45,809 nt of DNA from CAZHHM01 sp964532225 (GTDB lineage Bacteria; Margulisbacteria; WOR-1; JAKLHX01), in the NCBI GenBank assembly GCA_964532225.1, contig CAZHHM010000013.1:1-45809 (forward strand), written 5' to 3'. How positions within the stretch are numbered: the first letter of the stretch is position 1; the number at the start of each line of letters is the position of its first letter. The notes beneath the pieces were generated by a model. It did no database searches and was not told the DNA's origin. It worked only from the letters and a program-made list of their open reading frames with translations. The translations under genes and the position numbers were made by a program. Of the stretch, positions 1 through 8,564 are shown one piece after another.

Positions 1-177
1 AAAGGGTACAACGAGAACATAGGAGAGAACATGTATATCGACGAACTTAACATGTTCATCGAGGCCGCTCAGGGAAAAAAGAAATTCATTAACACTATGG
101 AGAACGACCACAGGGTGTTGAAATTGCTTTACGCTGTTGAGAACGCTGACCGGTCGTCAAAGATACTGGACTTTTAG
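1..177 (+). CDS. Gfo/Idh/MocA-family oxidoreductase, C-terminal end (5' truncated by window)
   Basis: Frame 1 is open from the first base to a TAG at 175-177, immediately followed by TAA. The 58 visible residues carry the typical tail of Gfo/Idh/MocA NAD(P)-dependent sugar dehydrogenases: a MYIDEL helix, a short basic GKKK loop, then a helix ending in a small beta motif (SSKILDF). The NAD-binding half lies outside the window, so substrate and start cannot be judged. It is the first of three such oxidoreductases near the start of the glycan locus (others at 2991 and 3979), which suggests it makes or modifies a nucleotide-sugar precursor. Family call is from the tail only, so moderate. Confidence 0.6.
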   Translation, partial: KGYNENIGENMYIDELNMFIEAAQGKKKFINTMENDHRVLKLLYAVENADRSSKILDF

Positions 178-181
178 TAAA

Positions 182-943
182 TTGAGGACAGGGATATTTA
201 TAATAGCCAGGATGGGTTCGACCCGTCTTCCCAATAAACATCTGATCGATGTCGGGGGTAGGCACATTCTGGAATACCTGATCGACAGGATCAAGGCGGA
301 ATTCAAGAAAGAGATCGATGACGGTACAGTGATGGTGTCCATAGCCACAGGGAACAAGGCCCGGAATTCCGGTTTTGAAAAAGAGTTCGGTTCGGTGAAA
401 GTGTTCTATGGGGATGACGAGAACGTCCCTAAAAGGCTCCTGGAAGCCGCGGAGCACTTTGGCACGGATAACATCGTTTCTGTGGACGGGGACGATATAT
501 TGTGTTCCGTAAAAGCCATGAGGGACATAATGAACGGGTTGATGTCCCACACTCTCGTAAAGACCGACGGTCTGCCACTGGGGATGAACGCATGGGGATT
601 TTCCGCGAAGTTACTGAAGGACAAGCTTGAAAGCATGGATTACGGGCTTCTTGAAACAGGATGGGGCCGGCTTTTCTCACAAGGAGAATACAATATCGTA
701 CAGCGCCGTCACAGGACCTCTGTGGAACTCCGCTTCACGCTTGATTACCCGGAGGACCTGGATTTCTTCTCTAAAGTGATCCTTCATCTTGGCCCTAAGA
801 TAGTGCTCGCGTCTGACGATGACATCATCGAGGCTGCGGTGTCCAACAACTACTACCTGGTGAATTCTAAGATGTCAGAGGAGTATTGGGCAAATTTCAG
901 GTCGAACATGAACAAAGAGGAAATGCAGGCAGGACATGTATAA
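182..943 (+). CDS. SpsF-type cytidylyltransferase (COG1861-like)
   Basis: Predicted nucleotidyltransferase of the SpsF/KdsB-like fold that activates a sugar with CTP. The N-terminal motif IIARMGSTRLPNKHL is the nucleotide-binding loop of this family (I..ARm.S.RLP.K.L), followed by VDGDD near residue 105, likely a metal-binding aspartate cluster, and LDYPEDLDFF, another family hallmark. I chose TTG at 182, 4 nt after the previous stop, because it places the beta strand and signature at the very N-terminus; an earlier in-frame ATG at 137 would bury 45 nt in the upstream gene. No good Shine-Dalgarno is seen. The end overlaps the next gene by 8 nt. Together with the NeuA-like neighbour it suggests activation of two different sugars, or one as auxiliary. 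Confidence 0.8.
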   Translation: MRTGIFIIARMGSTRLPNKHLIDVGGRHILEYLIDRIKAEFKKEIDDGTVMVSIATGNKARNSGFEKEFGSVKVFYGDDENVPKRLLEAAEHFGTDNIVSVDGDDILCSVKAMRDIMNGLMSHTLVKTDGLPLGMNAWGFSAKLLKDKLESMDYGLLETGWGRLFSQGEYNIVQRRHRTSVELRFTLDYPEDLDFFSKVILHLGPKIVLASDDDIIEAAVSNNYYLVNSKMSEEYWANFRSNMNKEEMQAGHV

Positions 944-1667
944 AGGCAAAAGGATACTCGGTATCATTGCGGCAAGGGGGGACTCGAAAAGGCTTCCTGG
1001 CAAGAACATAAAGGAGCTGTGCGGCAAGCCTCTAGTCGCATGGACTATAGAAGCCGGCCTGAAGAGCAAGTATATCGACAGGTTGATCACAAGCACGGAT
1101 GGTAAAGAGATAGCGGAGACGGCAAAAAAATACGGCTCGGATGTGCCGTTCATGAGACCGGCGGAGCTGGCAAGCGATACGGCAAACCCTGTTCTTGCCC
1201 TGATACACGCCGTCGACACGCTGGAAGCAGAAGGGGACAAATATGACATCCTTGTGCTGCTTCAGCCGACTTCTCCATTGCGTGATTCTGAAGATATCGA
1301 CAATGTGATACGAAAATTAGTTGATACAGAAGGTGCCGAAAGCTGTGTTTGTGTGGCCAGGTCAGAGGAGGCCCACCCTGCCTTCCTTGTGAGGCTTGAA
1401 GGAGAATGGTTAAGGCCGTACATCAACAAGGACATGAAAGCGTTCAGGCGCCAGGATATCGATGATCTGTATTACTTTGAAGGAAGCGGATACGCGTCGT
1501 ACGTAAGATCGATAAAGAAAAGAATGACGTTTTTTCATGAGAGGACGGTCGGCAACCTTATGCCAAAGTGGAAAACATTCGAAATTGACGACCTTTGCGA
1601 TCATATCGTGGTCGAGGCCCTTCTTAAAGCAAAGATAGAGGGTGTATTTAAAAAGGAGGATGAGTGA
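936..1667 (+). CDS. neuA: Acylneuraminate cytidylyltransferase family (NeuA-like)
   Basis: Predicted CMP-sugar synthetase that transfers CMP from CTP to a nonulosonic-type or related acid sugar. Residues 9-32 carry the signature IIAARGDSKRLPGKNI followed by GKPL; the conserved LLQPTSPLRDSEDID segment lies near residue 110 and an acidic FEIDDLCD motif near 215. The length (243 aa) is normal for the family. No NeuB condensing enzyme is present in the window, so the substrate may be sialic, legionaminic, pseudaminic or another acid; NeuB could lie upstream. The gene overlaps its upstream neighbour by 8 nt and ends in a GTGA junction with the following aminotransferase, so translation is probably coupled. 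Confidence 0.85.
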   Translation: MYKGKRILGIIAARGDSKRLPGKNIKELCGKPLVAWTIEAGLKSKYIDRLITSTDGKEIAETAKKYGSDVPFMRPAELASDTANPVLALIHAVDTLEAEGDKYDILVLLQPTSPLRDSEDIDNVIRKLVDTEGAESCVCVARSEEAHPAFLVRLEGEWLRPYINKDMKAFRRQDIDDLYYFEGSGYASYVRSIKKRMTFFHERTVGNLMPKWKTFEIDDLCDHIVVEALLKAKIEGVFKKEDE

Positions 1668-1669
1668 AT

Positions 1670-2980
1670 ATGGGAAGATCCCAGGACCTGTACAGAAAAG
1701 CAAAAACCCTGATACCAGGAGGGACACAGCTCCTTTCTAAACGTCCGGAAATGTTCCTTCCGGATAATTGGCCATCTTACTATTCCGAGGCTAAAGGATG
1801 CGAGATCACGGACCTTGACGGGAAGAAATACACCGATATGACTACCATGGGGATCGGATCATGCATCCTTGGTTATGCCGATGACGACGTGAACAAAGCG
1901 GTGGTGGATGTGATCAACAAGGGTAGCATGTCCACGCTGAACGCTCCTGAAGAGGTGGAGCTCGCTGAGCTTCTTTGCAAGCTCCATCCTTGGGCCGGTA
2001 TGGCAAGGTTCTCAAGGACAGGCGGTGAGGCAATGGCGATCGCCGTAAGGATCGCTAGGGCGCATACAAAAAAAGATAAGGTCCTTTTCTGCGGATATCA
2101 CGGCTGGCATGACTGGTATCTGGCGGCGAACCTGTCTGAGAACAGGGCACTGGACGGGCATTTATTGCCAGGTTTAAGCCCTAACGGCGTGCCGAGGGGG
2201 TTGAAAGGGCTGACATTGCCTTTCAATTACAACAATACTGAAGAGTTCGTCAGGCTTTTCGGTGAGAACAAGGGGAATGTTTGTGCCGTAGTCCTCGAGG
2301 CCATTCGCAATGACGATCCAAACAAAGACTTTATCAGTGCCATTCGGGAAATGACCGCTGAGCACGGTGCTGTCTTCATCGTTGATGAGATCACTTCGGG
2401 ATTCAGACTGAACCTTGGGGGAGCACATTTGCTCCACGGTTATGAGCCGGATGTCGCGGTCTTTGCCAAAGGCATCTCTAACGGCTATCCTATGTCGGCG
2501 GTCATAGGAAGAAATGAAGTAATGCAGTCAGCTCAGGACTCATTTATCAGCAGCACTTACTGGACGGACAGGATCGGCCCGGCGGCAGCGCTGGCGACCT
2601 TAAAGAAGATGAAAGAAAAAAGGGTGCAGGAACGCCTGATAGAGATCGGAAGGACGGTCCAGGAAGGATGGGCCACATCAGCGGGCAGGCACGGCTTAAA
2701 GGTCCACGCCTCAGGCATATACCCTCTAAGCCACTTTGAGTTCAAATATGACGAGCCTTTGGCGCTGAAGACTTTGTTCACTCAAGAGATGCTCGCGAAA
2801 GGTTTTCTGGCTTCAACACAGCTGTATGCCTCATTCGCGCATACGAGCTCAAGTGTTAACGGTTACCTCAAGGCGGTCGATGAGGTGTTTGCTCTCATCT
2901 CCAAGGCCTTAAAGGACGGCGACGTAAAGAAACACCTGAAAGGGCCTGTTTGTCATTCCGGTTTTAAAAGGCTCAACTGA
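1670..2980 (+). CDS. Class III PLP aminotransferase, HemL-like, probably nucleotide-sugar or sugar amination
   Basis: Resembles glutamate-1-semialdehyde 2,1-aminomutase: N-terminal LIPGGTQLLSKRP, a FSRTGGEAMAIAVRIAR phosphate-binding segment near residue 115, Asp in IVDEITSGFR (about 239) and the PLP lysine in VFAKGISNGYP (about 267). In this setting a haem role is unlikely; HemL-like aminotransferases recur in surface-sugar loci next to cytidylyltransferases. AGGAGG at 1654-1659 precedes two possible starts, GTG 1664 (overlapping the neuA stop) and ATG 1670; I chose ATG for better spacing. Substrate is unknown. Confidence 0.82.
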   Translation: MGRSQDLYRKAKTLIPGGTQLLSKRPEMFLPDNWPSYYSEAKGCEITDLDGKKYTDMTTMGIGSCILGYADDDVNKAVVDVINKGSMSTLNAPEEVELAELLCKLHPWAGMARFSRTGGEAMAIAVRIARAHTKKDKVLFCGYHGWHDWYLAANLSENRALDGHLLPGLSPNGVPRGLKGLTLPFNYNNTEEFVRLFGENKGNVCAVVLEAIRNDDPNKDFISAIREMTAEHGAVFIVDEITSGFRLNLGGAHLLHGYEPDVAVFAKGISNGYPMSAVIGRNEVMQSAQDSFISSTYWTDRIGPAAALATLKKMKEKRVQERLIEIGRTVQEGWATSAGRHGLKVHASGIYPLSHFEFKYDEPLALKTLFTQEMLAKGFLASTQLYASFAHTSSSVNGYLKAVDEVFALISKALKDGDVKKHLKGPVCHSGFKRLN

Positions 2981-2990
2981 AAGAGGGAAA

Positions 2991-3968
2991 ATGAAAAGAA
3001 GGATATTATTGGTAGGAGCAGGACAGCTAGGGAGCAGGCATCTGCAGGGCTTGGCGAAGATGGAGATAGCCGCGGATATATATGTCGTCGATCCTTTTCA
3101 GTCGTCTCTGGATACGGCGAAACAAAGATATGAAGAAGTGAGCGCAGAGAGCAGAGAGCGGAAATCCGCGGAATATCTGCTTTCTTACGGAGACCTTTCG
3201 GGATATTTTGACCTTGCCATCATCGCGACCACGGCCGATGTAAGGGCAAAGGTGACAGCGGATATACTGGAGAAGAACAGGGTGAAGAGCATTATATTTG
3301 AAAAGGTGCTTTTCCAGTCAGTTGAGGAAATGGCCGCGGTCAAAAAGCTTCTCAGCACGAAAAAGGTCAAAGCATGGGTCAACTGTCCCAGAAGGATATG
3401 GCCTCTTTACAATGACGTCAAGGAGATGCTCAAGGACAAGACGAAGAAGACCTATATCGTTTCGGGCGGGGCGTGGGGGCTTGCCTGCAATTCAGTGCAT
3501 TTTCTGGACCTTTTCGCGTATCTTGAAGGCAGCAATGATATCAGGATCACCAATATGTCATTTGACGGGGTCCTTGAAAGTAAAAGGAAAGGCTTCATAG
3601 AGCTTTCAGGGTCGTTCAGCGGTAGGCTGGGTAATAGTTCGAACTTTATTGTCCAATCTGATGCAGGATCCGATGTGCCTCATTCCATCAGCATCATTGC
3701 AGATGACCTGAACATAGTGATAGAGGAGACCCGGTCGGAATATAATGTCGCAAAAAAGATCATCGGGTATGTTTGGGACAGGAGAAAGGCCGAGATACCT
3801 TACCAGAGCTCATTGACCGGTATTGCGTCCGCAGAGATACTCAATACGGGGACGAGTTCTCTGACATCGTTCGGTGATTCAGTAAAGATACACAAACCGT
3901 TCTTGAAAACCGTTATCAAACACCTTAATAAGAACGGGCACAAAGGCCGGACATGCCCGATAACCTAG
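2991..3968 (+). CDS. Gfo/Idh/MocA-family oxidoreductase
   Basis: The N-terminus has a Rossmann dinucleotide motif (LLVGAGQLGSRHLQGL, residues 5-20) followed by VDP at the end of strand 2, fitting NAD(P) binding. IFEKVLF near residue 103 occupies the place of the EKP motif, with Lys kept and Pro replaced by Val. VNCPRR and a GGAWGLACNSVHFLDLF segment (about 155-175) carry the His-Asp pair typical of the catalytic region. Weakly similar in layout to the following gene. AGAGGG sits just upstream of the ATG. It probably oxidises or reduces a sugar in the CMP-sugar module; the substrate cannot be told. Confidence 0.78.
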   Translation: MKRRILLVGAGQLGSRHLQGLAKMEIAADIYVVDPFQSSLDTAKQRYEEVSAESRERKSAEYLLSYGDLSGYFDLAIIATTADVRAKVTADILEKNRVKSIIFEKVLFQSVEEMAAVKKLLSTKKVKAWVNCPRRIWPLYNDVKEMLKDKTKKTYIVSGGAWGLACNSVHFLDLFAYLEGSNDIRITNMSFDGVLESKRKGFIELSGSFSGRLGNSSNFIVQSDAGSDVPHSISIIADDLNIVIEETRSEYNVAKKIIGYVWDRRKAEIPYQSSLTGIASAEILNTGTSSLTSFGDSVKIHKPFLKTVIKHLNKNGHKGRTCPIT

Positions 3969-3978
3969 GAGCTATCTA

Positions 3979-4926
3979 ATGAATAAAATATGGCTTGTCG
4001 GTGTCGGTACGATGTCGCTTGATTATGCCAAGGTGCTTGAGGCGCTGGGAGAAAAGTACATTGCGATCGGTCGTGGAGAGGAAAGTGCCTGCAGGTTCGA
4101 GGACAGGACCAAGTGCGAAGCTGTCAGAGGCGGACTTGAAGCTTTTCTGGATAATAAGCCGGAAGTCCCCGGTAACGCCATCGTGAGCGTGGGGGTTGGA
4201 CAGCTTTACCAAACGGCTTTGAACCTCATCAGGTACGGAGTTAAGAACATACTTATCGAAAAGCCCGCCGCAGTCTATTCTGCTCAAATATCTGAGCTTG
4301 CTGCGGAAGCAAAGAAAAGGCAGACCAATCTGATCGTCGCTTATAACAGGAGGTTCCTTTCCTCGGTCATAAAGGCAAAAGAAATGATAGATGAAGATGG
4401 CGGAATCACATCTTTTAACTTTGAGTTCACTGAGTGGAACCATGAGATCGTAAAGCTTGATCATTCTAAAGAAATCAAGGAGAACTGGTTCCTTGCGAAT
4501 TCAACTCACGTGGTTGATCTGGCGTTTCACGTAGCGGGCGCACCCATGGAATTGAACTGCCTTAGTTCAGGGAGTCTTCCCTGGCATAAGAGGGCAAGTG
4601 CGTTCGTGGGTTCCGGCAGGACAGGCAGCGGGGCGATATTCGCTTATCAGGCGAACTGGGCCGCTCCGGGACGCTGGAGCGTTGAGTTCCTGACAAGGAA
4701 GCACAGATATATACTTCGCCCCATGGAGAAGCTGCAAATACAGAAGATCGGCAGTGTCGCTATTGAAGATGTGCCGCTTGATGGGGCTCTGGACACGGGC
4801 TTTAAGCCGGGGCTGTATCTGCAGACAGAAAAATTCCTCAAGGGTGACTTCAGGGATATGTGCAAGATAGAAGATCAGGCCGAAATGGCAAAGATCTATG
4901 ACAGGATGGCAAATTACGGTAAATGA
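3979..4926 (+). CDS. Gfo/Idh/MocA-family oxidoreductase
   Basis: Rossmann start IWLVGVGTMSLDYAKVLEAL (residues 4-23), canonical EKP in IEKPAAV (about 95), AYNRRFLSS (about 122) and a NSTHVVDLAFHVAG segment (about 175) with the His/Asp catalytic pair of the family. Length 315 aa is normal. TAGGAG lies 8 nt before the ATG. It follows the previous oxidoreductase by 10 nt and overlaps the next gene in an ATGA junction (4923-4926). Probable nucleotide-sugar or free-sugar dehydrogenase in the same precursor module as neuA and the aminotransferase. Confidence 0.83.
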   Translation: MNKIWLVGVGTMSLDYAKVLEALGEKYIAIGRGEESACRFEDRTKCEAVRGGLEAFLDNKPEVPGNAIVSVGVGQLYQTALNLIRYGVKNILIEKPAAVYSAQISELAAEAKKRQTNLIVAYNRRFLSSVIKAKEMIDEDGGITSFNFEFTEWNHEIVKLDHSKEIKENWFLANSTHVVDLAFHVAGAPMELNCLSSGSLPWHKRASAFVGSGRTGSGAIFAYQANWAAPGRWSVEFLTRKHRYILRPMEKLQIQKIGSVAIEDVPLDGALDTGFKPGLYLQTEKFLKGDFRDMCKIEDQAEMAKIYDRMANYGK

Positions 4927-6194
4927 AGAAGATCTTATTCCTTCCGAACTATCTTTATGCGAGCATGCCTGACTTTGAGTCGGTGGCAGCGCTTCAAGAG
5001 CTTAAGGATGTGGAGAAGAAGGTACTGCTTTTCAATGACAAACACCACGCGACTGGTTCCATGAAAAACGACACTAAAATAAAAAGGATGGATATCACGG
5101 TTGTTAAAAAGACAGGTTGCTTGAGGATGTTCAAGGGAAAAGGCGTTATATCAAGGTCCTTTAACGCTGCCTTGAGGTCGTTGAACCTGATCATCGCGCT
5201 GGTCAATCTCCCGGTGGACCTTGCTAACTATATCAGGGTAGCCCTTGCGGTCAGGTCGTACGGGCCGGATATGCTGATCATCTCCTCTGACCTTGGCAAT
5301 ACCGAACAACGGTTCGTCATAGGCGCGTGCGAAGCGATAGGGGCGAAGGTCCTTATGCTGTATTCGTTCGATATCTCGCCTTCGGGTGTCTCAAGGTATG
5401 CAAAGCTGCTTACAAGACTTCTTTCGTCAAAAGACCATGTGACCGGATTTTTAAAGTCGGTAAGTGTTCCTTTTGGAAGGGTTCCGGGAACATACTGTGT
5501 CTCCTGTAAGATAGCGGTTGTTTCGGAGAGCATCAAGAATAGACTTGTAGAAAAGGGCATTGCTTCGGACAGGGTGCAAGTGGTAAGCATTTCTAAAAAA
5601 GATCGGGTAACAAGGGGCTCACAAAGAAAAAGGGTCGCATTCTTTACTGAAGTGCTGGACGAAGTGTACGGCAAGGAAAAAGTTGAGAGTATGCTTGAGG
5701 AAATTGCGGAACAGCTTTCATTGCTGTCGCACGAGGATCCGCGGATAGAAGTAGTCGCGCGTCTTCATCCGAGAGAATCGGGAGATTGGAGGCAAAGGAT
5801 CAGAACGATCTTTTTAAAGAACGGGATATCTGTGTTCGAGGACGGCACGGCTGAGGAATTGATCGCAAGCTCAGACCTGAACCTTGCTTTCTTCTCAAAA
5901 GTATTGATGACATCAGCAATGATAGGGCGGCCCTTTCTCAGCTTCAACCTGATGAATGAAAGAAAAAGGACTTTCATACCGGAAGCCGAAATGAGCGTGC
6001 TTGAGATCAATGACAAAGAGGCCATCGCTCACAGGGTCAAAGCAGCCCTGTATGACGATTCATATTTGGAGAAGATCACGGAGTCAGCTAAAAAAGTGTT
6101 TCCTGAAGTGTTTTCCGGAAAAGGTGCTACAAGGCTTGCTGAGCTTATATCTGCCGTTATGAACGGAGGAGCTGTAAATGCGGTCAATATTTAA
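4923..6194 (+). CDS. Unrecognised GT-B-like glycan protein, paralogue of the gene at 9848
   Basis: I do not recognise a named family. The protein opens with KKILFLPNYLYASMPDFESV and shares this opening, a middle segment (D.LIISSDLGN), a V.FF...L..VYG segment and an R/KLHPRE motif (about residue 280) with the 403-residue product at 9848. LHPRE followed by E.LI..SDL...FSK and RPFLS.NLM resembles the donor half of GT-B enzymes such as CDP-glycerol glycerophosphotransferase and sialyltransferase-like families. No signal peptide or clear membrane segment. A role as glycosyltransferase is inferred from fold-like motifs and context. Confidence 0.6.
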   Translation: MKKILFLPNYLYASMPDFESVAALQELKDVEKKVLLFNDKHHATGSMKNDTKIKRMDITVVKKTGCLRMFKGKGVISRSFNAALRSLNLIIALVNLPVDLANYIRVALAVRSYGPDMLIISSDLGNTEQRFVIGACEAIGAKVLMLYSFDISPSGVSRYAKLLTRLLSSKDHVTGFLKSVSVPFGRVPGTYCVSCKIAVVSESIKNRLVEKGIASDRVQVVSISKKDRVTRGSQRKRVAFFTEVLDEVYGKEKVESMLEEIAEQLSLLSHEDPRIEVVARLHPRESGDWRQRIRTIFLKNGISVFEDGTAEELIASSDLNLAFFSKVLMTSAMIGRPFLSFNLMNERKRTFIPEAEMSVLEINDKEAIAHRVKAALYDDSYLEKITESAKKVFPEVFSGKGATRLAELISAVMNGGAVNAVNI

Positions 6195-7116
6195 CGAGTA
6201 TTTCAAAGAAACAGATCTTGTTGACAGGAACTCGGGAGGGAGCGACCCCAGCGCAGTTGATGTTGTCATCCCAGTATTCAATACTAACCCGATGTGGGAA
6301 AAGAACCTCCTGTCGATCTACCGCGAGATCCCCGTTAACAGCCTGATAATTGGAGACGGCGGCTGTACTGACGGGTCAGTGGAGATCGCAAAGAAGTTCC
6401 CCAGGGTCAAGGTCCTTGACCACTCAAAGTTCAATTCGCTGGGTTTTTCGCTGAGAAAGATGTTCGAGGAGGTCCGGACTGAATGGTTCGTTTATCTGCA
6501 TTCCGACGTTTATCTGCCTGAAGGCTGGTTCGATGCCATGGCCGCTAACAAGGGCAGTTATGACTGGTTCGAAAGCGGAAGAAGGATGACCATTGTTTAT
6601 GAGTACATAGAGGAAGGTCAGGAAAAAGCGGCAAGAGCATATTCCGGAAGCCAGATGGGCAGGGCGGAGATCATGAAAAGGGCCGTAGCTTCGATAGATG
6701 ACGATTATCTTTACAGGAACGAGGATATCATAATTGCCGGACTGCTTGAAAAAGCGGGCGGCAGGTACGGAAGAACAACAGATACTTTCCATTATCATCA
6801 GATAATGAACAAGAACGGGGAGAAAGAGCCCAAGCTTAAGGCTGTCAGCATCAAGAGAGAAGAGAACAGGGATTGGGAGATAAGGACCCTGGATATGCAG
6901 GCAAGAGGGCTTATCAAGTACCTGGAGCCGAAAAGGTATCTTGCGGAATCGGTCAATGCGCCGTTAAGGCTTCTGAAGAGGATGGGGGCGTTGGATGAGA
7001 AGGCCTTCTTCGATTGGGTCAGGACTACCAATCCCGGCTGGAGAAAATACATCATGTTGGACAATTCTTTGAGGGGCAGGCTGTTGGGCAGGTTGAGGAG
7101 GCTCTTTATAAAGTGA
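6178..7116 (+). CDS. GT2-type glycosyltransferase
   Basis: GT-A fold: VDVVIPVFNTNPMWEKNLLS at about residues 28-47, IIGDGGCTDGSVEIAKKFP (about 58-76) as the nucleotide-sugar part, and WFVYLHSDVYLPEGWFD (about 103-119), where HSDV takes the DxD place. A YRNEDIIIAGLLEKAGGRYG segment follows near residue 190. The start ATG has GGAGGAG 7 nt upstream and lies 17 nt inside the preceding gene. The C-terminus ends in a GTGA overlap with wzx. Donor and acceptor sugars cannot be predicted. Confidence 0.78.
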   Translation: MRSIFNEYFKETDLVDRNSGGSDPSAVDVVIPVFNTNPMWEKNLLSIYREIPVNSLIIGDGGCTDGSVEIAKKFPRVKVLDHSKFNSLGFSLRKMFEEVRTEWFVYLHSDVYLPEGWFDAMAANKGSYDWFESGRRMTIVYEYIEEGQEKAARAYSGSQMGRAEIMKRAVASIDDDYLYRNEDIIIAGLLEKAGGRYGRTTDTFHYHQIMNKNGEKEPKLKAVSIKREENRDWEIRTLDMQARGLIKYLEPKRYLAESVNAPLRLLKRMGALDEKAFFDWVRTTNPGWRKYIMLDNSLRGRLLGRLRRLFIK

Positions 7117-8564
7117 TCAAAAGCCTTATCCAAAGGTACGCGCATTCCGATTTCTATGAAGTGCTCAGGCATTTCAAGAATTACTTTTCCGCGAATGTGG
7201 CAAACAAAGCCTTGTCTCTTATCTCGGTCCCGATATTCACGAGGCTTCTCACAAAGGAAGACTACGGTATCCTTTCGGTGTATGCCTCCGCGATCGGCAT
7301 ACTTGTCGTCCTGATGACCCTTAACAGCTCGGATGCCATCTCCAGGTATTATTACGAGTTCAAGCCGGACTTTAAGAGATTCGTTTCGTCCTCGCTGATA
7401 TTCACGAATGTGGTGTTCTTTGTGTCATCCTTGATCGTTCTGTTTGCCAGGGGCTGGCTTGCTGAAGTCCTGGGATTGCCAGAAATATTCATTCTCTTTG
7501 TGGTCATGGCGTGCTTCTTTGCCAATCTTAACAAGGTGTTCAGCCAGCTACTGCTTCCGAAAAAGAAGAGTAAGGAATACTCAAAGGTCAACATATCGCA
7601 AGCGTACGTTACTTTTGCCGTTACGGCACTTATGCTTTTTCTGCTGCCCGATGACAGGTACATGACTTACGTCATGACGGGGCTGGCAGTCACAGCTGCC
7701 TTCTCTATCTATTTCATCAGGGAGATAGCCAAGAACTTTGAGCTGGCGTTCTCATGGGCACATGCAAGGTATATCGCAGTCTTCAGCATCCCTCTTATCC
7801 CTTATTCGCTTAGCGGGATAATACTCCAGCAGTTCGACAGGATAATGATAAAAAGTTATGTGGACATGGCGGCGACAGGTGTGTACAGCCTGGGGTACAA
7901 TTTCGGGATGCTTGTTGCTCTCATAGCAACTTCATTTAATACTGCTTTCATGCCTGACCTGTACGGATTGATGGGCAAGAAACAATATTTCAGGATAGAG
8001 AAGATATGGGAAAAGATATTCAAGATCGTGGCGTCGATCTCGCTTTTGCTGGTATTATTCTCCAAAGAGATCCTGATGGTGCTCGCTGACAGTAAGTTCC
8101 TGGAGGCTTATACGGTGGTGGGCCCGGTCGTCATTGGATACGTGTTCTTCCAGATGTTCTCCGTGTACGGGGTCATATTCGGTTACGAAAAACGCACCTT
8201 CTACTCGTCCTCAATACTGCTTGCGTGCGGAGCCGTAAATATCATACTGAACGCGCTATATATACCTGTGTACGGTTATATCGCTTCTGCATACATAACC
8301 ACTGCCTCGTATTTCCTGATGTTCGCTCTGAGCTATCTGACGGCGAAATATATCATAAGGGCTAGGGTCACCGGGCTTGAGTACATAGTCAGGCCTGTCG
8401 GGCTTTTGTTGTTCTTTGCTTCCTTCCATTATTATCTTGGGAGCATGGGGCTAAGCATTGTGTCAGAGATACCGTTAAAGATCTCACTGTTAGGGCTTTT
8501 TATCTGGGTCATCTATTACAGGGAATTGAAAAAACTTAGAAGGAGGCGAAGGCTTTATGCATAA
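7113..8564 (+). CDS. wzx: Polysaccharide flippase, Wzx/MATE-like
   Basis: Integral membrane protein of about 483 aa with many hydrophobic helices. FKNYFSANVANKALSLISVPIFTRLLTKEDYGILSVYAS near the N-terminus is characteristic of Wzx/RfbX oligosaccharide flippases, as is the later VDMAATGVYSLGYNFG. It should flip undecaprenyl-linked repeat units across the inner membrane. I chose GTG at 7113, which overlaps the upstream TGA as GTGA and has GAGGAGG at 7095-7101; the longer in-frame reading from ATG 7014 adds 33 residues lying inside the upstream gene. It pairs with the Wzy candidate at 12898. Confidence 0.88.
   Translation: MIKSLIQRYAHSDFYEVLRHFKNYFSANVANKALSLISVPIFTRLLTKEDYGILSVYASAIGILVVLMTLNSSDAISRYYYEFKPDFKRFVSSSLIFTNVVFFVSSLIVLFARGWLAEVLGLPEIFILFVVMACFFANLNKVFSQLLLPKKKSKEYSKVNISQAYVTFAVTALMLFLLPDDRYMTYVMTGLAVTAAFSIYFIREIAKNFELAFSWAHARYIAVFSIPLIPYSLSGIILQQFDRIMIKSYVDMAATGVYSLGYNFGMLVALIATSFNTAFMPDLYGLMGKKQYFRIEKIWEKIFKIVASISLLLVLFSKEILMVLADSKFLEAYTVVGPVVIGYVFFQMFSVYGVIFGYEKRTFYSSSILLACGAVNIILNALYIPVYGYIASAYITTASYFLMFALSYLTAKYIIRARVTGLEYIVRPVGLLLFFASFHYYLGSMGLSIVSEIPLKISLLGLFIWVIYYRELKKLRRRRRLYA

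Noticed and set aside
1670..2980. Haem-pathway HemL (glutamate-1-semialdehyde aminomutase)
   Set aside because: Fold and motifs match, but all neighbours are surface-sugar genes, so a sugar-related aminotransferase is more likely.
7014..7112. Longer N-terminus for the wzx product from ATG 7014
   Set aside because: The extra 33 residues are polar, lie fully within the upstream gene, and GTG 7113 has a strong Shine-Dalgarno and GTGA overlap.
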